From: Streptomyces sp. NRRL F-5122
Lineage (GTDB): Bacteria > Actinomycetota > Actinomycetes > Streptomycetales > Streptomycetaceae
Assembly (NCBI RefSeq): GCF_001507435.1
Contig: NZ_LMWH01000116.1
Location: forward strand, 310,001-374,000
Length of the DNA stretch: 64,000 nucleotides
Direction: 5' to 3'
Under the pieces are notes generated by a model, which was not told the origin of the DNA, did not search any database, and saw only the letters and a program-made list of their open reading frames with translations. Positions 17,214 through 25,875 of this stretch are shown in pieces. The first letter of the stretch is position 1; each line of letters starts with the position of its first letter. A program made the position numbers and the translations under genes.

Positions 17214-18158
17214 TCAGCTCCAGGTCATGTTGATCTCGCCGCCGAAAGTGGCATACCCGGCGCGCGCGAAGGCCTGCGCCATCGGGACGTTGGCCATGTC
17301 CGTGGACGCCCGGATGCGGGGCACGTCCTGCCCGGCGAGGACTCTTGTCCCCTCGGCGAGTACGTCGTCGACGTAGCCGTTGCCGCGTTGCTCGGGCAGG
17401 ACGCCGATATAGGCGATGATCGGGTTGTAGCCGTTGTGCGCCGGGATCACGAACCCGACCGGCTCGCCGTCGGGCAGGGTCGCGATGCGCCACCAGTCCC
17501 GAGGGGTCCGGTAGCGGGCCAGCTCTTCCTCGTACTGCTTCACCGCCGCCTCGCGCGGCGACGTCCGGGTCAGTTCGTCGCGGCTGTGGGCGTCCAGCGT
17601 CCCCTCGAGCACCCGGGTCATCAGGGCCAGCAGCTCATCGGTGTCCACGGCCGGCCTGAACCGGAGGCGCCCACGGCCGGCGGGAGCCGGGCTCCGGGGC
17701 TGCCATTCGAGGCGGAGGCGCTCGACGAACAGCCGGGCACCCGTGCGCTCCAGGACGGCCGTACGGTCCTGGACGGGGCGCCGGGTCGCGGCGCTGTCCC
17801 GCCACCGGGGAGGGACCATGCGGCTGTACTCCGGACGCGGGGATCCCTCGGGGAGGGTCGCGGCCGTCGCGGTCTCCAGGAGCCGTACGCCGAGGTCCAC
17901 CCGATCCGGCTCCGGAAGGCCGTCGTCGATGTCGAGAAGGTCCAGGATCAGCGGTGTGCCGACTCCCGGGCGGCTCCACCACGCGGTCCGCGCGAGCAGC
18001 CGGTCGCCCTGCAGCGCGACCCACATCCACTCCGGCCGTCGGCGGCCCTGGACGAGGTCGTCCGCGAGTTCCTCGTTGAGGATGTAGGGCAGTTGGTTGA
18101 AAAGGTCGAGTTCTTCCCGCCCGGTGATCGGGCGGATGGTCGTGTCGTTCTGTCGCAC
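17214..18158 (-). CDS. GNAT family N-acetyltransferase
   Basis: 314 residues from GTG 18158, with GAGAG upstream; the frame extends to a poorer TTG at 18233. The C-terminal half is a GNAT domain with VGFVIPAHNGYNPIIAYIGV (beta-4) and the acetyl-CoA loop LPEQRGNGYVDD (Q/R-x-x-G-x-G/A), then RASTDMANVPMAQAFARAGY. The N-terminal half is probably a second, degenerate GNAT-like domain. Substrate unknown. The first residues RQNDTTIRPITGREEL fit a typical GNAT start. Confidence 0.85.
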   Translation of the reverse strand: MRQNDTTIRPITGREELDLFNQLPYILNEELADDLVQGRRRPEWMWVALQGDRLLARTAWWSRPGVGTPLILDLLDIDDGLPEPDRVDLGVRLLETATAATLPEGSPRPEYSRMVPPRWRDSAATRRPVQDRTAVLERTGARLFVERLRLEWQPRSPAPAGRGRLRFRPAVDTDELLALMTRVLEGTLDAHSRDELTRTSPREAAVKQYEEELARYRTPRDWWRIATLPDGEPVGFVIPAHNGYNPIIAYIGVLPEQRGNGYVDDVLAEGTRVLAGQDVPRIRASTDMANVPMAQAFARAGYATFGGEINMTWS

Positions 18159-18615
18159 GGTCGAGGCACTCTCGGTGAAGGCGCCCGTCGCTCCGGGGTC
18201 AGACGGTGTGAATCCCGCCCCGGGAGGAGACAAGCGCGGTGATCATGGGGAACATCGGCCCACCCCTCCTCTCATGGATCGTGGTCCTCGGCCCTGGCGG
18301 CCGGGATCCAGCAGCAAGTTGTATCCAGCCGCGGCGCCGTCCGCAATCACTTTTCGACCGCGCGCAGCACGGCACGGGACCGCGCCGGCGGCCGCGCCCG
18401 TGACACGGGTAAGGGCCTCGCCCGCCGTCCGGTTCGCCGTGGACGGGGCACCCTCGGCCGCCGTCCCGTCCGGCGCCCCGAGCCCTCGGCCGGACCACCG
18501 TGGCGCGCCGTCTCCTCCACCGGTCGCCGTACCGGCCGATCCCATGGCAGTCACCTGCAGAAACTGTGACGATGGCTTACAGGCCTACAGACGCGACGGC
18601 GGGCTGGGAGATGAC
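18159..18615. other. Divergent intergenic region before NAD kinase
   Basis: 457 bp between the GNAT gene (minus) and NAD kinase (plus). An open frame continues through it but has low-complexity Ala/Arg/Pro content and no family character. Promoters for both neighbours must lie here; I can point to no clear box. Confidence 0.35.
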
Positions 18616-19671
18616 ATGCCGATCAGCCGGGTGGGACTCGTTGTGCACGGAGGCCGCCGAGAGGCGGTGTCCGGAGCGCAGACCGTGCGGGCGTGGTGCG
18701 CACGGCACGGAATCGGCTGCGTCGACATCGACGTGTGGCAGGGCGAGGGGAGCCGGCACACGCCCCGCGAGGAGGTGCAGGCCGCGGGCAGCCCCGATCT
18801 CATCGTGACGCTCGGCGGGGACGGCACGTTCCTGCGCGGAGCGCGCATCGCCGCCCAGAAAGACATCCGGGTGCTGGGCGTGGACCTGGGCAAGGTCGGT
18901 TTTCTCACCGAGACCCCGGTGGCGGACGTGGAGCGTGCGCTGGACGCCGTGAACGCGGGCGAGTCCGAGTGCGAGGAACGCATGACGTTGACGATGCGGG
19001 CGTCCAGACTGCTCGAGGTGCCCAGCCCCGAGGAGGCGGTGCTCTGCTACGGCAGGGGCCCGGCGCTGCCCGCCCCGCAGCCGGAGACCGATCCGGACGT
19101 GGACGATCCGTGGGGGATCGCGCTGGACGTCACCGCGCTGAACGACATCGTCGTGGAGAAGCTGGCGCGGGACCACCAGGTGAGTGTGGGCGTCTACTTC
19201 GCGGGCCGGCTGCTGGCCTCGTACTCGGCCGACGGTGTCATCCTGGCGACCCCGACCGGCTCGACGGCCTACAGTTTCGCCGCGGGCGGGCCGGTGCTCT
19301 CCCCGCGGATGCGCGCGGTGATCTTCACTCCGGTCGCACCGCACATGGCCTTCAACCGTACGGTGATCGCCAACGCCGACGAGCCGGTCGCCCTGCGTGT
19401 CCTGCCCCACTCGGGGCGTGCCGCGGTCAGTGTCGACGGGCAGCCGCGCGCCATCCTCGAGCCCGGCGACTGGATCGGCGTGATCGCCTCCCCGCGACCC
19501 CTGCGCCTGGTCAGACTGACCCCGACCAACTTCTACGGTCGGCTGCGGGAGCGGATGAGGCTGACGGACGCCCCCGCGACGGCCGCGGACGGTGAGGCGG
19601 CGCCGATGTTCCGGCCCTCCAGCCCGGTGCCCGACGACCTGCGTCACCTCCAGCTGCCGCCACCGCCGTGA
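18616..19671 (+). CDS. nadK: NAD(+) kinase
   Basis: 351 residues. It phosphorylates NAD to NADP in the cytoplasm. The signature GGDGTFLRGAR is at residues 67-77, the NAD-binding ALNDIVVEK follows, then GVILATPTGSTAYSFAAGGP and the beta-rich C-terminal domain AVSVDGQ. A Pro/Asp-rich insertion before ALND makes it longer than the usual 300 residues. GGGAG six bases before ATG 18616 supports the start. It is probably a second NAD kinase paralogue, since it is not beside recN or argR. Confidence 0.93.
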   Translation: MPISRVGLVVHGGRREAVSGAQTVRAWCARHGIGCVDIDVWQGEGSRHTPREEVQAAGSPDLIVTLGGDGTFLRGARIAAQKDIRVLGVDLGKVGFLTETPVADVERALDAVNAGESECEERMTLTMRASRLLEVPSPEEAVLCYGRGPALPAPQPETDPDVDDPWGIALDVTALNDIVVEKLARDHQVSVGVYFAGRLLASYSADGVILATPTGSTAYSFAAGGPVLSPRMRAVIFTPVAPHMAFNRTVIANADEPVALRVLPHSGRAAVSVDGQPRAILEPGDWIGVIASPRPLRLVRLTPTNFYGRLRERMRLTDAPATAADGEAAPMFRPSSPVPDDLRHLQLPPPP

Positions 19672-19721
19672 GACCGCCGGGGGCGGCGGGGAATGTCCGC
19701 GGGGTCCGACCGGTTGTAGCG

Positions 19722-19840
19722 CCCGTGGTGGTGAAGGGAACAGTGTCCCCGGGCCTCACCCTCCGCCCATGAGGACGATCGTTCGGCTGAAGCCTCATGG
19801 AGCCTTTCGCCGAGAGGCGACCGCCCTTCACGACCACGGG
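19722..19840 (+). promoter_or_regulatory. Nested inverted repeats: candidate structured leader RNA
   Basis: A 17-bp stem (19722-19738 with 19824-19840, one mismatch) closes a domain holding an 8-bp perfect hairpin (CCATGAGG 19767-19774 / CCTCATGG 19793-19800) and a 6-bp hairpin (19802-19807 / 19813-19818). A GC-rich terminator-like hairpin follows at 19852-19882. The order multi-branch domain, terminator-like stem, then ribosomal protein genes resembles a cis-acting leader. It matches no riboswitch family I know. Confidence 0.5.
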
Positions 19841-19851
19841 TTCAGCGACTC

Positions 19852-19882
19852 CGCCCCCGGCCGGTTTCCCGGCCGGGGGGCG
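19852..19882 (+). terminator. Strong GC hairpin in the rpmG upstream region
   Basis: CGCCCCCGGCCGG at 19852-19864 pairs with CCGGCCGGGGGGCG at 19869-19882, with a single extra G. It could terminate the nadK transcript or act as an attenuator for rpmG. No T tract follows. Confidence 0.55.
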
Positions 19883-20026
19883 GGTGTCGGGCACCACGCA
19901 CCGGATGAGTGCGCACGCCGGACGATCGGCTGGAACCCCGGGAATGCGGCGACGGAACCCGTTGTTGCAAGAAGCGACTGACATGAGCGGGTCAAATCCG
20001 CGGAGTGTCGGCGGAAGGAGGACCTC

Positions 20027-20191
20027 ATGGCACGCAGCACACAGCGGCCCGTCGTCAAGCTGAAGTCGACGGCAGGGACCGGCGTCACCTATGTGACGCG
20101 CAAGAACCGTCTGAACGACCCCGACCGGCTCGTCCTGCGCAAGTACGACCCGGTGGCGGGAGAGCACGTTCTCTTCCGCGAGGAACGCTGA
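20027..20191 (+). CDS. rpmG: Ribosomal protein bL33, cysteine-free form
   Basis: 54 residues, the usual L33 length. The pattern [20 protein letters not shown] then [22 protein letters not shown] is L33. No cysteine is present, so this is the zinc-independent paralogue. GGAAGGAGG eight bases before the ATG is a strong ribosome-binding site. It starts a run of three zinc-free ribosomal proteins (L33, L31, L36). In actinobacteria such sets are normally induced by Zur on zinc starvation and replace the zinc-binding forms. Confidence 0.95.
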   Translation: MARSTQRPVVKLKSTAGTGVTYVTRKNRLNDPDRLVLRKYDPVAGEHVLFREER

Positions 20192-20236
20192 ACCACGCCT
20201 CCGCCCTGCGGCGGAGGCCATGAGGAGGGACATCCC

Positions 20237-20497
20237 ATGAGGACCGGTATCCACCCCGACTCCCGCCCGGTCGTCTTCCGGGACCGCGCCGCGGGCTTCG
20301 CGTTTCTGACCCGTTCGACCGCGCACTCCACGCGCACGGTCGAGTGGGAGGACGGCAACACCTACCCGGTGATCGACGTCGAGATCTCGTCGGCCAGCCA
20401 CCCGTTCTACACGGGCACCTCGCGGGTCGTGGACACCGCGGGCCGCGTCGAGCGCTTCGAGCGGCGCTACGGCCGGGCGGCACAGGTCCGCGGCTGA
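20237..20497 (+). CDS. rpmE2: Ribosomal protein bL31 type B (zinc-free)
   Basis: 86 residues: [16 protein letters not shown], then [26 protein letters not shown]. This is type B L31, lacking the CxxC pairs of zinc-binding L31. GGAGG precedes the ATG. It lies 45 bp after rpmG and 46 bp before rpmJ, consistent with one operon. On zinc depletion this form can displace zinc-containing L31 from ribosomes. Confidence 0.96.
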   Translation: MRTGIHPDSRPVVFRDRAAGFAFLTRSTAHSTRTVEWEDGNTYPVIDVEISSASHPFYTGTSRVVDTAGRVERFERRYGRAAQVRG

Positions 20498-20543
20498 CCG
20501 CGGTCCGGCATCCGGCCAGGAGATCCAGGAAGAGAGGACAGTC

Positions 20544-20666
20544 ATGAAGGTGCGCAACTCTCTGCGCTCGCTGAAGTCCAAGCCGGGGGCCCAGGTGGTG
20601 CGCCGCCGGGGTGTGACCTTCGTGGTCAACAAGAAGAACCCCCGCTTCAAGGCTCGCCAGGGCTGA
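20544..20666 (+). CDS. rpmJ: Ribosomal protein bL36, zinc-free form
   Basis: 40 residues: [20 protein letters not shown], then [17 protein letters not shown]. The C-x2-C-x12-C-x4-H zinc ligands of classical L36 are absent, which makes this the zinc-independent paralogue. AGAGAGGAC precedes ATG 20544. It is the third gene of the rpmG-rpmE2-rpmJ set. Confidence 0.95.
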   Translation: MKVRNSLRSLKSKPGAQVVRRRGVTFVVNKKNPRFKARQG

Positions 20667-20847
20667 CGCCTCCGTGTGGCGGTGACCGCCGCCACACGTG
20701 ACCGGCTTCCGCCGTGCACATGGCACGGCCACCTCGCTGTTCGGCCCCGGCCGGTGTCACCACCGGCCGGGGCCGTCGACGTGGAACAGCAGGGACGGCG
20801 ACGGCGTTACCGTGTCGGCATCAGACGAATGATCAAGGCGGATCATC

Positions 20848-21912
20848 ATGCACGGCGAGTACAAAGTGCCCGGTGGCAAGCTGGTCGTGGTCGATCTCGA
20901 CGACCACGAGGGCGTCCTGCGCAACGTCCGGGTCGCCGGCGACTTCTTCCTCGAACCCGACGAGGCGCTGCTCGCCGTCAACCAGGCACTCGAAGGGGTC
21001 CCCGTCGACACGGAGGCGGCCGCGCTCGCCCTACGGATCGAACAGGGCCTTCCCGAGGGGACTGTCATGTACGGCCTGACCGCGGAGGGCGTCGCCGTGG
21101 CGGTCCGCCGGGCCCTGGCACAGGCGACGGACTGGACCGACTACGACTGGCAGCTCGTCCACGAGCGGCCCCAGTCGCCCGCCCTGCACATGGCGCTCGA
21201 CGAGGTCCTGACGGAGGAGGTCGCCGCGGGGCGCCGGCCACCGACTCTCCGCGTCTGGGAGTGGGGCGGACCGGCCGTCGTGATCGGCAGTTTCCAGTCG
21301 TTGAGGAACGAGGTCGACGCGGAAGCCGCCGAGCGCCACGGGATCACCGTGGTACGGCGCATCTCGGGCGGCGGGGCCATGTTCGTGGAGCCGGGCAACA
21401 CCATCACGTACTCCCTCTCGGTGCCCGCCTCCCTCGTGTCCGGGCTGTCGTTCGCCGATTCCTACGCCTATCTCGACGACTGGGTGCTGGGCGCCCTGGA
21501 CGACATGGGCATCAAGGCGTGGTACCAGCCTCTGAACGACATCACCAGCGAGGCGGGGAAGATTGCAGGAGCCGCCCAGAAGCGCGTGGTCGGCCCGGAC
21601 GGCGGGCCTGGTGCGGTTCTCCACCACGTGACCATGTCGTACGACATCGACGCCGACAAGATGCTTGAGGTGCTCCGCATCGGCCGGGAGAAGCTGTCCG
21701 ACAAGGGCACCCGCAGTGCCAGGAAGCGCGTCGACCCGCTGCGACGGCAGACGGGTCTGTCCCGCGAGACCGTCATCGAACGCATGATCCGGTCCTTCGA
21801 TGCGCGCTACGGCCTCTCGAGCGGCGGGGTCACCCCCGAGGAACTGAAGCGGGCCGAGGAACTCGCCGCGGCGAAGTTCTCCTCCCCGGAGTGGACCGCC
21901 CGGGTCCCGTGA
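20848..21912 (+). CDS. Lipoate-protein ligase A family protein
   Basis: 354 residues. An N-terminal accessory domain (about 1-90; GGKLVVVDLDDHEGVLRNV, VAGDFFLEPDEAL) equals the small C-terminal domain of E. coli LplA, but placed first. The catalytic domain (about 100-340) has the LplA motifs LHMALDEVLT, RRISGGGAMFVEPGN and KIAGAAQKR, with the lipoyl-AMP-binding Lys in the last. It should attach lipoate or octanoate to E2 or GcvH proteins. A strong terminator follows. Confidence 0.9.
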   Translation: MHGEYKVPGGKLVVVDLDDHEGVLRNVRVAGDFFLEPDEALLAVNQALEGVPVDTEAAALALRIEQGLPEGTVMYGLTAEGVAVAVRRALAQATDWTDYDWQLVHERPQSPALHMALDEVLTEEVAAGRRPPTLRVWEWGGPAVVIGSFQSLRNEVDAEAAERHGITVVRRISGGGAMFVEPGNTITYSLSVPASLVSGLSFADSYAYLDDWVLGALDDMGIKAWYQPLNDITSEAGKIAGAAQKRVVGPDGGPGAVLHHVTMSYDIDADKMLEVLRIGREKLSDKGTRSARKRVDPLRRQTGLSRETVIERMIRSFDARYGLSSGGVTPEELKRAEELAAAKFSSPEWTARVP

Positions 21913-21921
21913 ATCACGCAC

Positions 21922-21956
21922 AGCGGGGTCACCTCCCGGGAGGAGGTGACCCCGCT
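21922..21956. terminator. 15-bp perfect bidirectional terminator
   Basis: The arms 21922-21936 and 21942-21956 pair over 15 bp without mismatch around a 5-nt loop, between the convergent lipoate ligase and CsbD genes. Confidence 0.85.
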
Positions 21957-21971
21957 CAGGGGTGCCGCTCG

Positions 21972-22145
21972 TCAGCGCTTGAAGACGTCCTTGGTCTTCT
22001 CCTTGGCCTGACGTGCGCTGCCCTTCGCCTTCTCGGCCCGGCCTTCGGCGGTCATCCTCTCGTTGCCCACCGCGCGGCCGACCGTCTCCTTGGTCTTGCC
22101 CTTGGCCTCTTCCATTTTCGCCTTGGCCTTCTGTTCTCCAGCCAC
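21972..22145 (-). CDS. CsbD family stress protein
   Basis: 57 residues from GTG 22145, with GGAG upstream. The sequence is Lys/Ala/Glu-rich and helical (KAKMEEAKGKTKETVGRAVG, then KAKGSARQAKEKTKDVFKR), the hallmark of CsbD. CsbD proteins are small general-stress, often sigma-B-type, products of unknown mechanism. Its presence fits the many partner-switching regulators in the window. Confidence 0.9.
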   Translation of the reverse strand: MAGEQKAKAKMEEAKGKTKETVGRAVGNERMTAEGRAEKAKGSARQAKEKTKDVFKR

Positions 22146-22245
22146 CGTTGCTCACTCCAGTCGGATTCGACTCCGGTGTCATGACGTCGGGTGATCCGAC
22201 GAGCCGCGGGTAAACATCGACGCCGCGACGGGCGCCGTGGCCGGC

Positions 22246-23070
22246 TCAGCGGTAGCGGGCGGCCACCTCGGCGAATCGGTCGAGATTCCCCAGCGTGTCC
22301 GGCTCCGGCGTCGTCGGCAGATAGAAGAGCAGCTGCTCGACCCCGAGGGCGATGTAGCCCTCGATCTGTCCCGGGTCCGCGGGAACCCCGTACACCATCA
22401 CCGGCACGTCCCGCCCCGCGACGGAACGCAGTCGTTCGATCCTGGGGCCGAGCTCGTCAGGCGAAGCGCTGTTGGCCAGCCATGCGTCACCCAACTGCGC
22501 CACCCGTGGGAAGGCGCCCTCACCGCCACCGACGTAGATCGGCGGATGCGGGCGCTGCACGGGCTTCGGCCAGGAGAAGACCGGATCGAAGTCCACGAAC
22601 TCACCGTGGAACTCCGCTTTCTCCTTGGTCCACAGTTCCACGATGGCGCGCAGCCGCTCGTCGGTGAGGCGACCGCGGGTCGAGGGATCGGCGCCGTGGT
22701 TGCTCATCTCCTCACGGTTCCATCCGATGCCGACACCGAAGGCGGCACGGCCGTCCGAGACCAGATCGAGCGAGGCCACCTCCTTCGCGGTGGTGATCGG
22801 GTCACGCTGTGGGATCAGGGCGATGCCGGTGCCCAGCAGCAGCCGCTCGGTGACGGCGCCGACGGCGCTCAGGGCGACGAAGGGGTCGAGTGTGCGGTAG
22901 TACCGTTCCGGCAGCTCACCGCCACCGGGATACGGCGACCGGCGGTCCACCGGGATGTGCGAGTGCTCGGCGATGAACAACGAGTCGAATGCTCGTTCCT
23001 CCAGGGCCCTGCCGAGCGGGGCAGGGCGGATGCCCTGGTCGGTGATGAAGGTCGCGATGCCGAATTTCAC
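22246..23070 (-). CDS. LLM class F420-dependent oxidoreductase
   Basis: 274 residues from GTG 23070 (MKFGIATFITDQG). Luciferase-like TIM barrel features: FDSLFIAEHSHIP, RLLLGTGIALIPQRDPITTAKEVASLD, GVGIGWNREEM and PPIYVGGG. The last two segments are typical of actinobacterial F420-dependent members. Cofactor use (F420 versus FMN) is inferred from taxonomy and motif. Substrate unknown. Confidence 0.92.
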   Translation of the reverse strand: MKFGIATFITDQGIRPAPLGRALEERAFDSLFIAEHSHIPVDRRSPYPGGGELPERYYRTLDPFVALSAVGAVTERLLLGTGIALIPQRDPITTAKEVASLDLVSDGRAAFGVGIGWNREEMSNHGADPSTRGRLTDERLRAIVELWTKEKAEFHGEFVDFDPVFSWPKPVQRPHPPIYVGGGEGAFPRVAQLGDAWLANSASPDELGPRIERLRSVAGRDVPVMVYGVPADPGQIEGYIALGVEQLLFYLPTTPEPDTLGNLDRFAEVAARYR

Positions 23071-23158
23071 GGGGACTCCGTCGAGGATCGGTCGAGCCGG
23101 GGAACGGACGGTGTGACGAGCGTGCGGAAGACCTGGGCCGGGTACCCGCGCCCAGCCG

Positions 23159-24106
23159 TCACCGTGCCAGGACCTCACATACCGCGGGGTCGTCGAGCAC
23201 GGACGTGCACCATGCGAAGTGGTCGTCGCCACCGCCCGGCGCGAAGGCGTCGCACGTGGCCATCGCATAGGCCGCGCGGTAGAGCAGCAGGTCGTCGGTC
23301 TCGTAGCCGAATTCGTCGGCGAACCGCTCGGTGAGCCGCCGGGTGATCTCCGCCGCGTGTTCCACGGACGTCGGAAAGATCGCCGCGGCGACGGCGGCGT
23401 CGAACCGTGGGTCCCCGCCCGTGGACAGGAAGCCGTAGTCGACGAGCGCGACGGGCCTGAGGTCGTCGTCCACCAGGACGGTCTCGGGGAAGACATCGCC
23501 GTGCACGACCGCCTCGGGGGTCGTCGCGGGCAGGGACCGCAGCCTCTCCATGAGACGGGCGCGCTTGCCCGGGAAGTCGGTGACCCGTGCGGAGAGCGGG
23601 CCGGAGCAGCGGCCGACCCGCCGGTCGATGAGATCGGCGAGGGCGGTGCCGAAGGCGGTGTGCCCCTCCCACAGCGGGCGCTCCTCGTCCAGCACGGGCA
23701 GCCGCTTCAACTCGTCGACGTCATGGGCGTCGGCGAGCCCGCGCAGCACCCGCACCAGGCACTCGACCGCTTCGGGCAGCACCTCGGGGTCGTCGGTACG
23801 GACCTTGACCGCGAGGGGCTCGCCGGTGGGCTCCCGCTCGACGGTGACCGGCACGCCTGCGATGTCCTGGACGGCAAGGATCCGTGGTGCCTCGAAGGGC
23901 AGATGCCCGGCGGAGTCGGCGTAGAAGCGCTGCATGCGCAGCAGTTCCGATCCATGGCGGTGCTCCCACACCCTGGCCACCCTGCCCTGGCCGACCAGGT
24001 AGACGGCGCCCTCCACCGCGCCCTCGACGGGCCGCGCGTCGGGAAAACCGGCGTCGACAAGGTGCTGAAGCCGCTCGGCCGTGGGATTTTTCCCCGTGTC
24101 GGACAT
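23159..24106 (-). CDS. Aminoglycoside-phosphotransferase-fold (APH) protein
   Basis: 315 residues with a kinase-like fold. The catalytic loop reads HGDVFPETVLVDDD, so His and Asp of HGDxxxxN are kept but the metal-binding Asn position is Thr. The following VDYGF supplies the DFG-like Asp. VTVEREPTGEPLAV could be the hinge. Antibiotic resistance should not be assumed; many Streptomyces APH proteins act on small metabolites or are inactive. It lies 88 bp upstream of the LLM gene on the same strand. Confidence 0.85.
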   Translation of the reverse strand: MSDTGKNPTAERLQHLVDAGFPDARPVEGAVEGAVYLVGQGRVARVWEHRHGSELLRMQRFYADSAGHLPFEAPRILAVQDIAGVPVTVEREPTGEPLAVKVRTDDPEVLPEAVECLVRVLRGLADAHDVDELKRLPVLDEERPLWEGHTAFGTALADLIDRRVGRCSGPLSARVTDFPGKRARLMERLRSLPATTPEAVVHGDVFPETVLVDDDLRPVALVDYGFLSTGGDPRFDAAVAAAIFPTSVEHAAEITRRLTERFADEFGYETDDLLLYRAAYAMATCDAFAPGGGDDHFAWCTSVLDDPAVCEVLAR

Positions 24107-24343
24107 CTCGCGCCTCCTTCTTCGCGCTTCGGTCCGCGTGGTCCGAGGAGCGTGAGAACGACGGGGGACCTAACCCAGGGCTCCCACGACAGCGGCCACG
24201 GCGACACGACGCACGACTGCCTCCCACGGGAGTGGTCCACCGGGCGACTCACCGAGTGCGACCGCACCACGCCTCTGTCGAACATACGGACGCGGTGGGA
24301 TGCGTTGCGACCTCGGTTGACCCAGGCGGGTGAATCGGCTCCC

Positions 24344-24811
24344 TCAGCTCCAGAGGGGGTAGGTCATCGTCTGCCGGAACCCGTCCGGTCTGCCGTCCGT
24401 GTAGACGAGGCTCATCCGGGTGAACTGCTGCATCTTCGGGTTCTTCGCCCAGGGCTTCGGGTCCTCGAGGCGCACGGTGACCGAGTACGAGTGGAACGTG
24501 CCCGCCGCGCAGTAGGGATCGCAGTCGTTCACCAGGTTCGTGCCCGTGGCCTGCGCGGAGTCCGCACCCCAATGGGACCAGCGCAGCGAGGCCAGGCGGC
24601 TGTTGCCGTCTCCGCAGGCCAGCATGAAGTCGCCGGGGTGTACCTGCGGCTTCCACAGGCAGTCGACGAGCACCGGGAGGGCGGGCTGCTGCTGCACGGC
24701 GTGTGCGGCCGGCGGTGCCGCCGCCGGGAAGGCGGAAGCAGGCCCCATGGCCGCCGCGAGCGATGCGACGGCACAGAGTGTGACCGCCGTGGTGACTGTG
24801 TATCTCCGCAT
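24344..24811 (-). CDS. Secreted protein of unknown function
   Basis: 155 residues with a clear Sec signal peptide: basic MRRYTVTT, a hydrophobic core and a probable cleavage site after PASAFPA. The mature part has CLWKPQVHPGDFMLACGDGN, LRWSHWGADSAQATG and NDCDPYCAAGTFHSY, a pattern seen in a widespread actinobacterial secreted family. Four cysteines could form two disulfides. No catalytic motif is recognisable. Confidence 0.87.
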   Translation of the reverse strand: MRRYTVTTAVTLCAVASLAAAMGPASAFPAAAPPAAHAVQQQPALPVLVDCLWKPQVHPGDFMLACGDGNSRLASLRWSHWGADSAQATGTNLVNDCDPYCAAGTFHSYSVTVRLEDPKPWAKNPKMQQFTRMSLVYTDGRPDGFRQTMTYPLWS

Positions 24812-25134
24812 GTGTGCTCCCGGCCGCCTGTCTTCGGACTCCTGCGCCCGTACCTGCTCGGTTCTGTGATGACGCTACGACCGTGCCGCAGGATGCACCA
24901 CTTGTACGGAGCAACACCGCGGCCACGCCGCCGAACCGCCTGCCTGGCCGTCACCGAGGGCGACCGGTCCGGCGTGGTGCCCGTGGCGTTCCCCGTGCGG
25001 CGCGCCGTCCGGCCGACTGCGTGAGCCGGGGCCGGCCTGCCCGCCGATATGCCGCCGGACGGCCGTGTCGCGGCGTGGATTCGTCCGGTTCCCGCGTGAC
25101 AGGCTGGAGAGAAGCCCTGTAGAGGGAGGACGGT
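24812..25134. other. Divergent intergenic region before the GAF-ANTAR gene
   Basis: 323 bp between the secreted protein (minus) and GAF-ANTAR gene (plus). Its end carries AGAGGGAGGA, the ribosome-binding site of the plus-strand gene. No other feature is evident. Confidence 0.4.
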
Positions 25135-25824
25135 ATGGACTGGCGCGTGTTCGGTCAGCAGATGGCCTCGATGGCGCGCGATCTGCTGGCGCAGGAATCG
25201 GTCGATGCCACGCTGGCCGGGATCACCGGGTCGGCGACGGAGCTGGTGGAGGGCTGTGACGAGGCCGGCATCCTCATCTTCCAGGGCAGCCGCGCGGAGT
25301 CTCTGGCACCCACCGGCCGGGTCGTGGTCGAGAGCGACCTGCTCCAGGAGCGCCTCGGTGAGGGCCCGTGTTTCGACGCCGCCCGCAGTTCCGAGGGGGA
25401 GCGCGTCTTCCGGATCGCGGACTTCACCACCGCGCAGCCGGGCTGGCCTTCCTACGGTCCCGAGGCCCGCAAGCTCGGCCTGGGCAGCATGATGGGGTTC
25501 CTGCTGTTCACGGAGTACGAGGACCTCGGCGCGCTGAACCTCTACTCCTTCCGCCCCGGCGCCTTCACCGAGGCCAGTGAGACCGCCGGCTGGCTCCTGG
25601 CCTCCCACGCCGCGGTCGCCTTCTCCAGCGCCCGCACCCACGCCCAACTGCAGAACGCCCTCACCACCCGCCACACCATCGGTGAAGCCATGGGCATCCT
25701 GATGGGCAGCCATGACCTCGCGGAGGACCAGGCCTTCGACGTCCTGCGCCGCTACTCGCAGGAACACAACATCAAACTCCGCGAGGTCGCCCGCCGGATC
25801 TGCGAACGGGGCACCGTCGTCTGA
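25135..25824 (+). CDS. GAF and ANTAR domain RNA-binding response regulator
   Basis: 229 residues. The GAF domain (about 15-160) has EGCDEAGILIF, GEGPCFDAARS and FLLFTEYEDLGALNLYS. The C-terminal ANTAR domain (about 165-225; LTTRHTIGEAMGILMG, then AFDVLRRYSQEHNIKLREVA) is an RNA-binding three-helix module that prevents transcription termination at paired hairpin loops. The ligand of GAF is unknown. AGAGGGAGGA precedes the ATG. Targets are not obvious nearby. Confidence 0.94.
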   Translation: MDWRVFGQQMASMARDLLAQESVDATLAGITGSATELVEGCDEAGILIFQGSRAESLAPTGRVVVESDLLQERLGEGPCFDAARSSEGERVFRIADFTTAQPGWPSYGPEARKLGLGSMMGFLLFTEYEDLGALNLYSFRPGAFTEASETAGWLLASHAAVAFSSARTHAQLQNALTTRHTIGEAMGILMGSHDLAEDQAFDVLRRYSQEHNIKLREVARRICERGTVV

Positions 25825-25831
25825 CACAGGG

Positions 25832-25857
25832 GCCCGCCCCCGCCGGCGGGGGCGGGC
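25832..25857. terminator. Perfect GC palindrome terminator
   Basis: GCCCGCCCCCGCC at 25832-25844 is followed directly by its complement at 25845-25857. It lies between the convergent stops of the GAF-ANTAR gene and the gene at 25876. Confidence 0.75.
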
Positions 25858-25875
25858 GTCGCCCCGGCGCCCGGG

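Noticed and set aside
19672..20026. Zur box upstream of rpmG
   Set aside because: I looked for an AT-rich TGAAAATGATTTTCA-like palindrome and found none convincing; a matrix scan would be needed.
23159..24106. Aminoglycoside resistance gene
   Set aside because: Only the kinase fold is supported; the Asn of the catalytic loop is replaced, and no resistance context is present.
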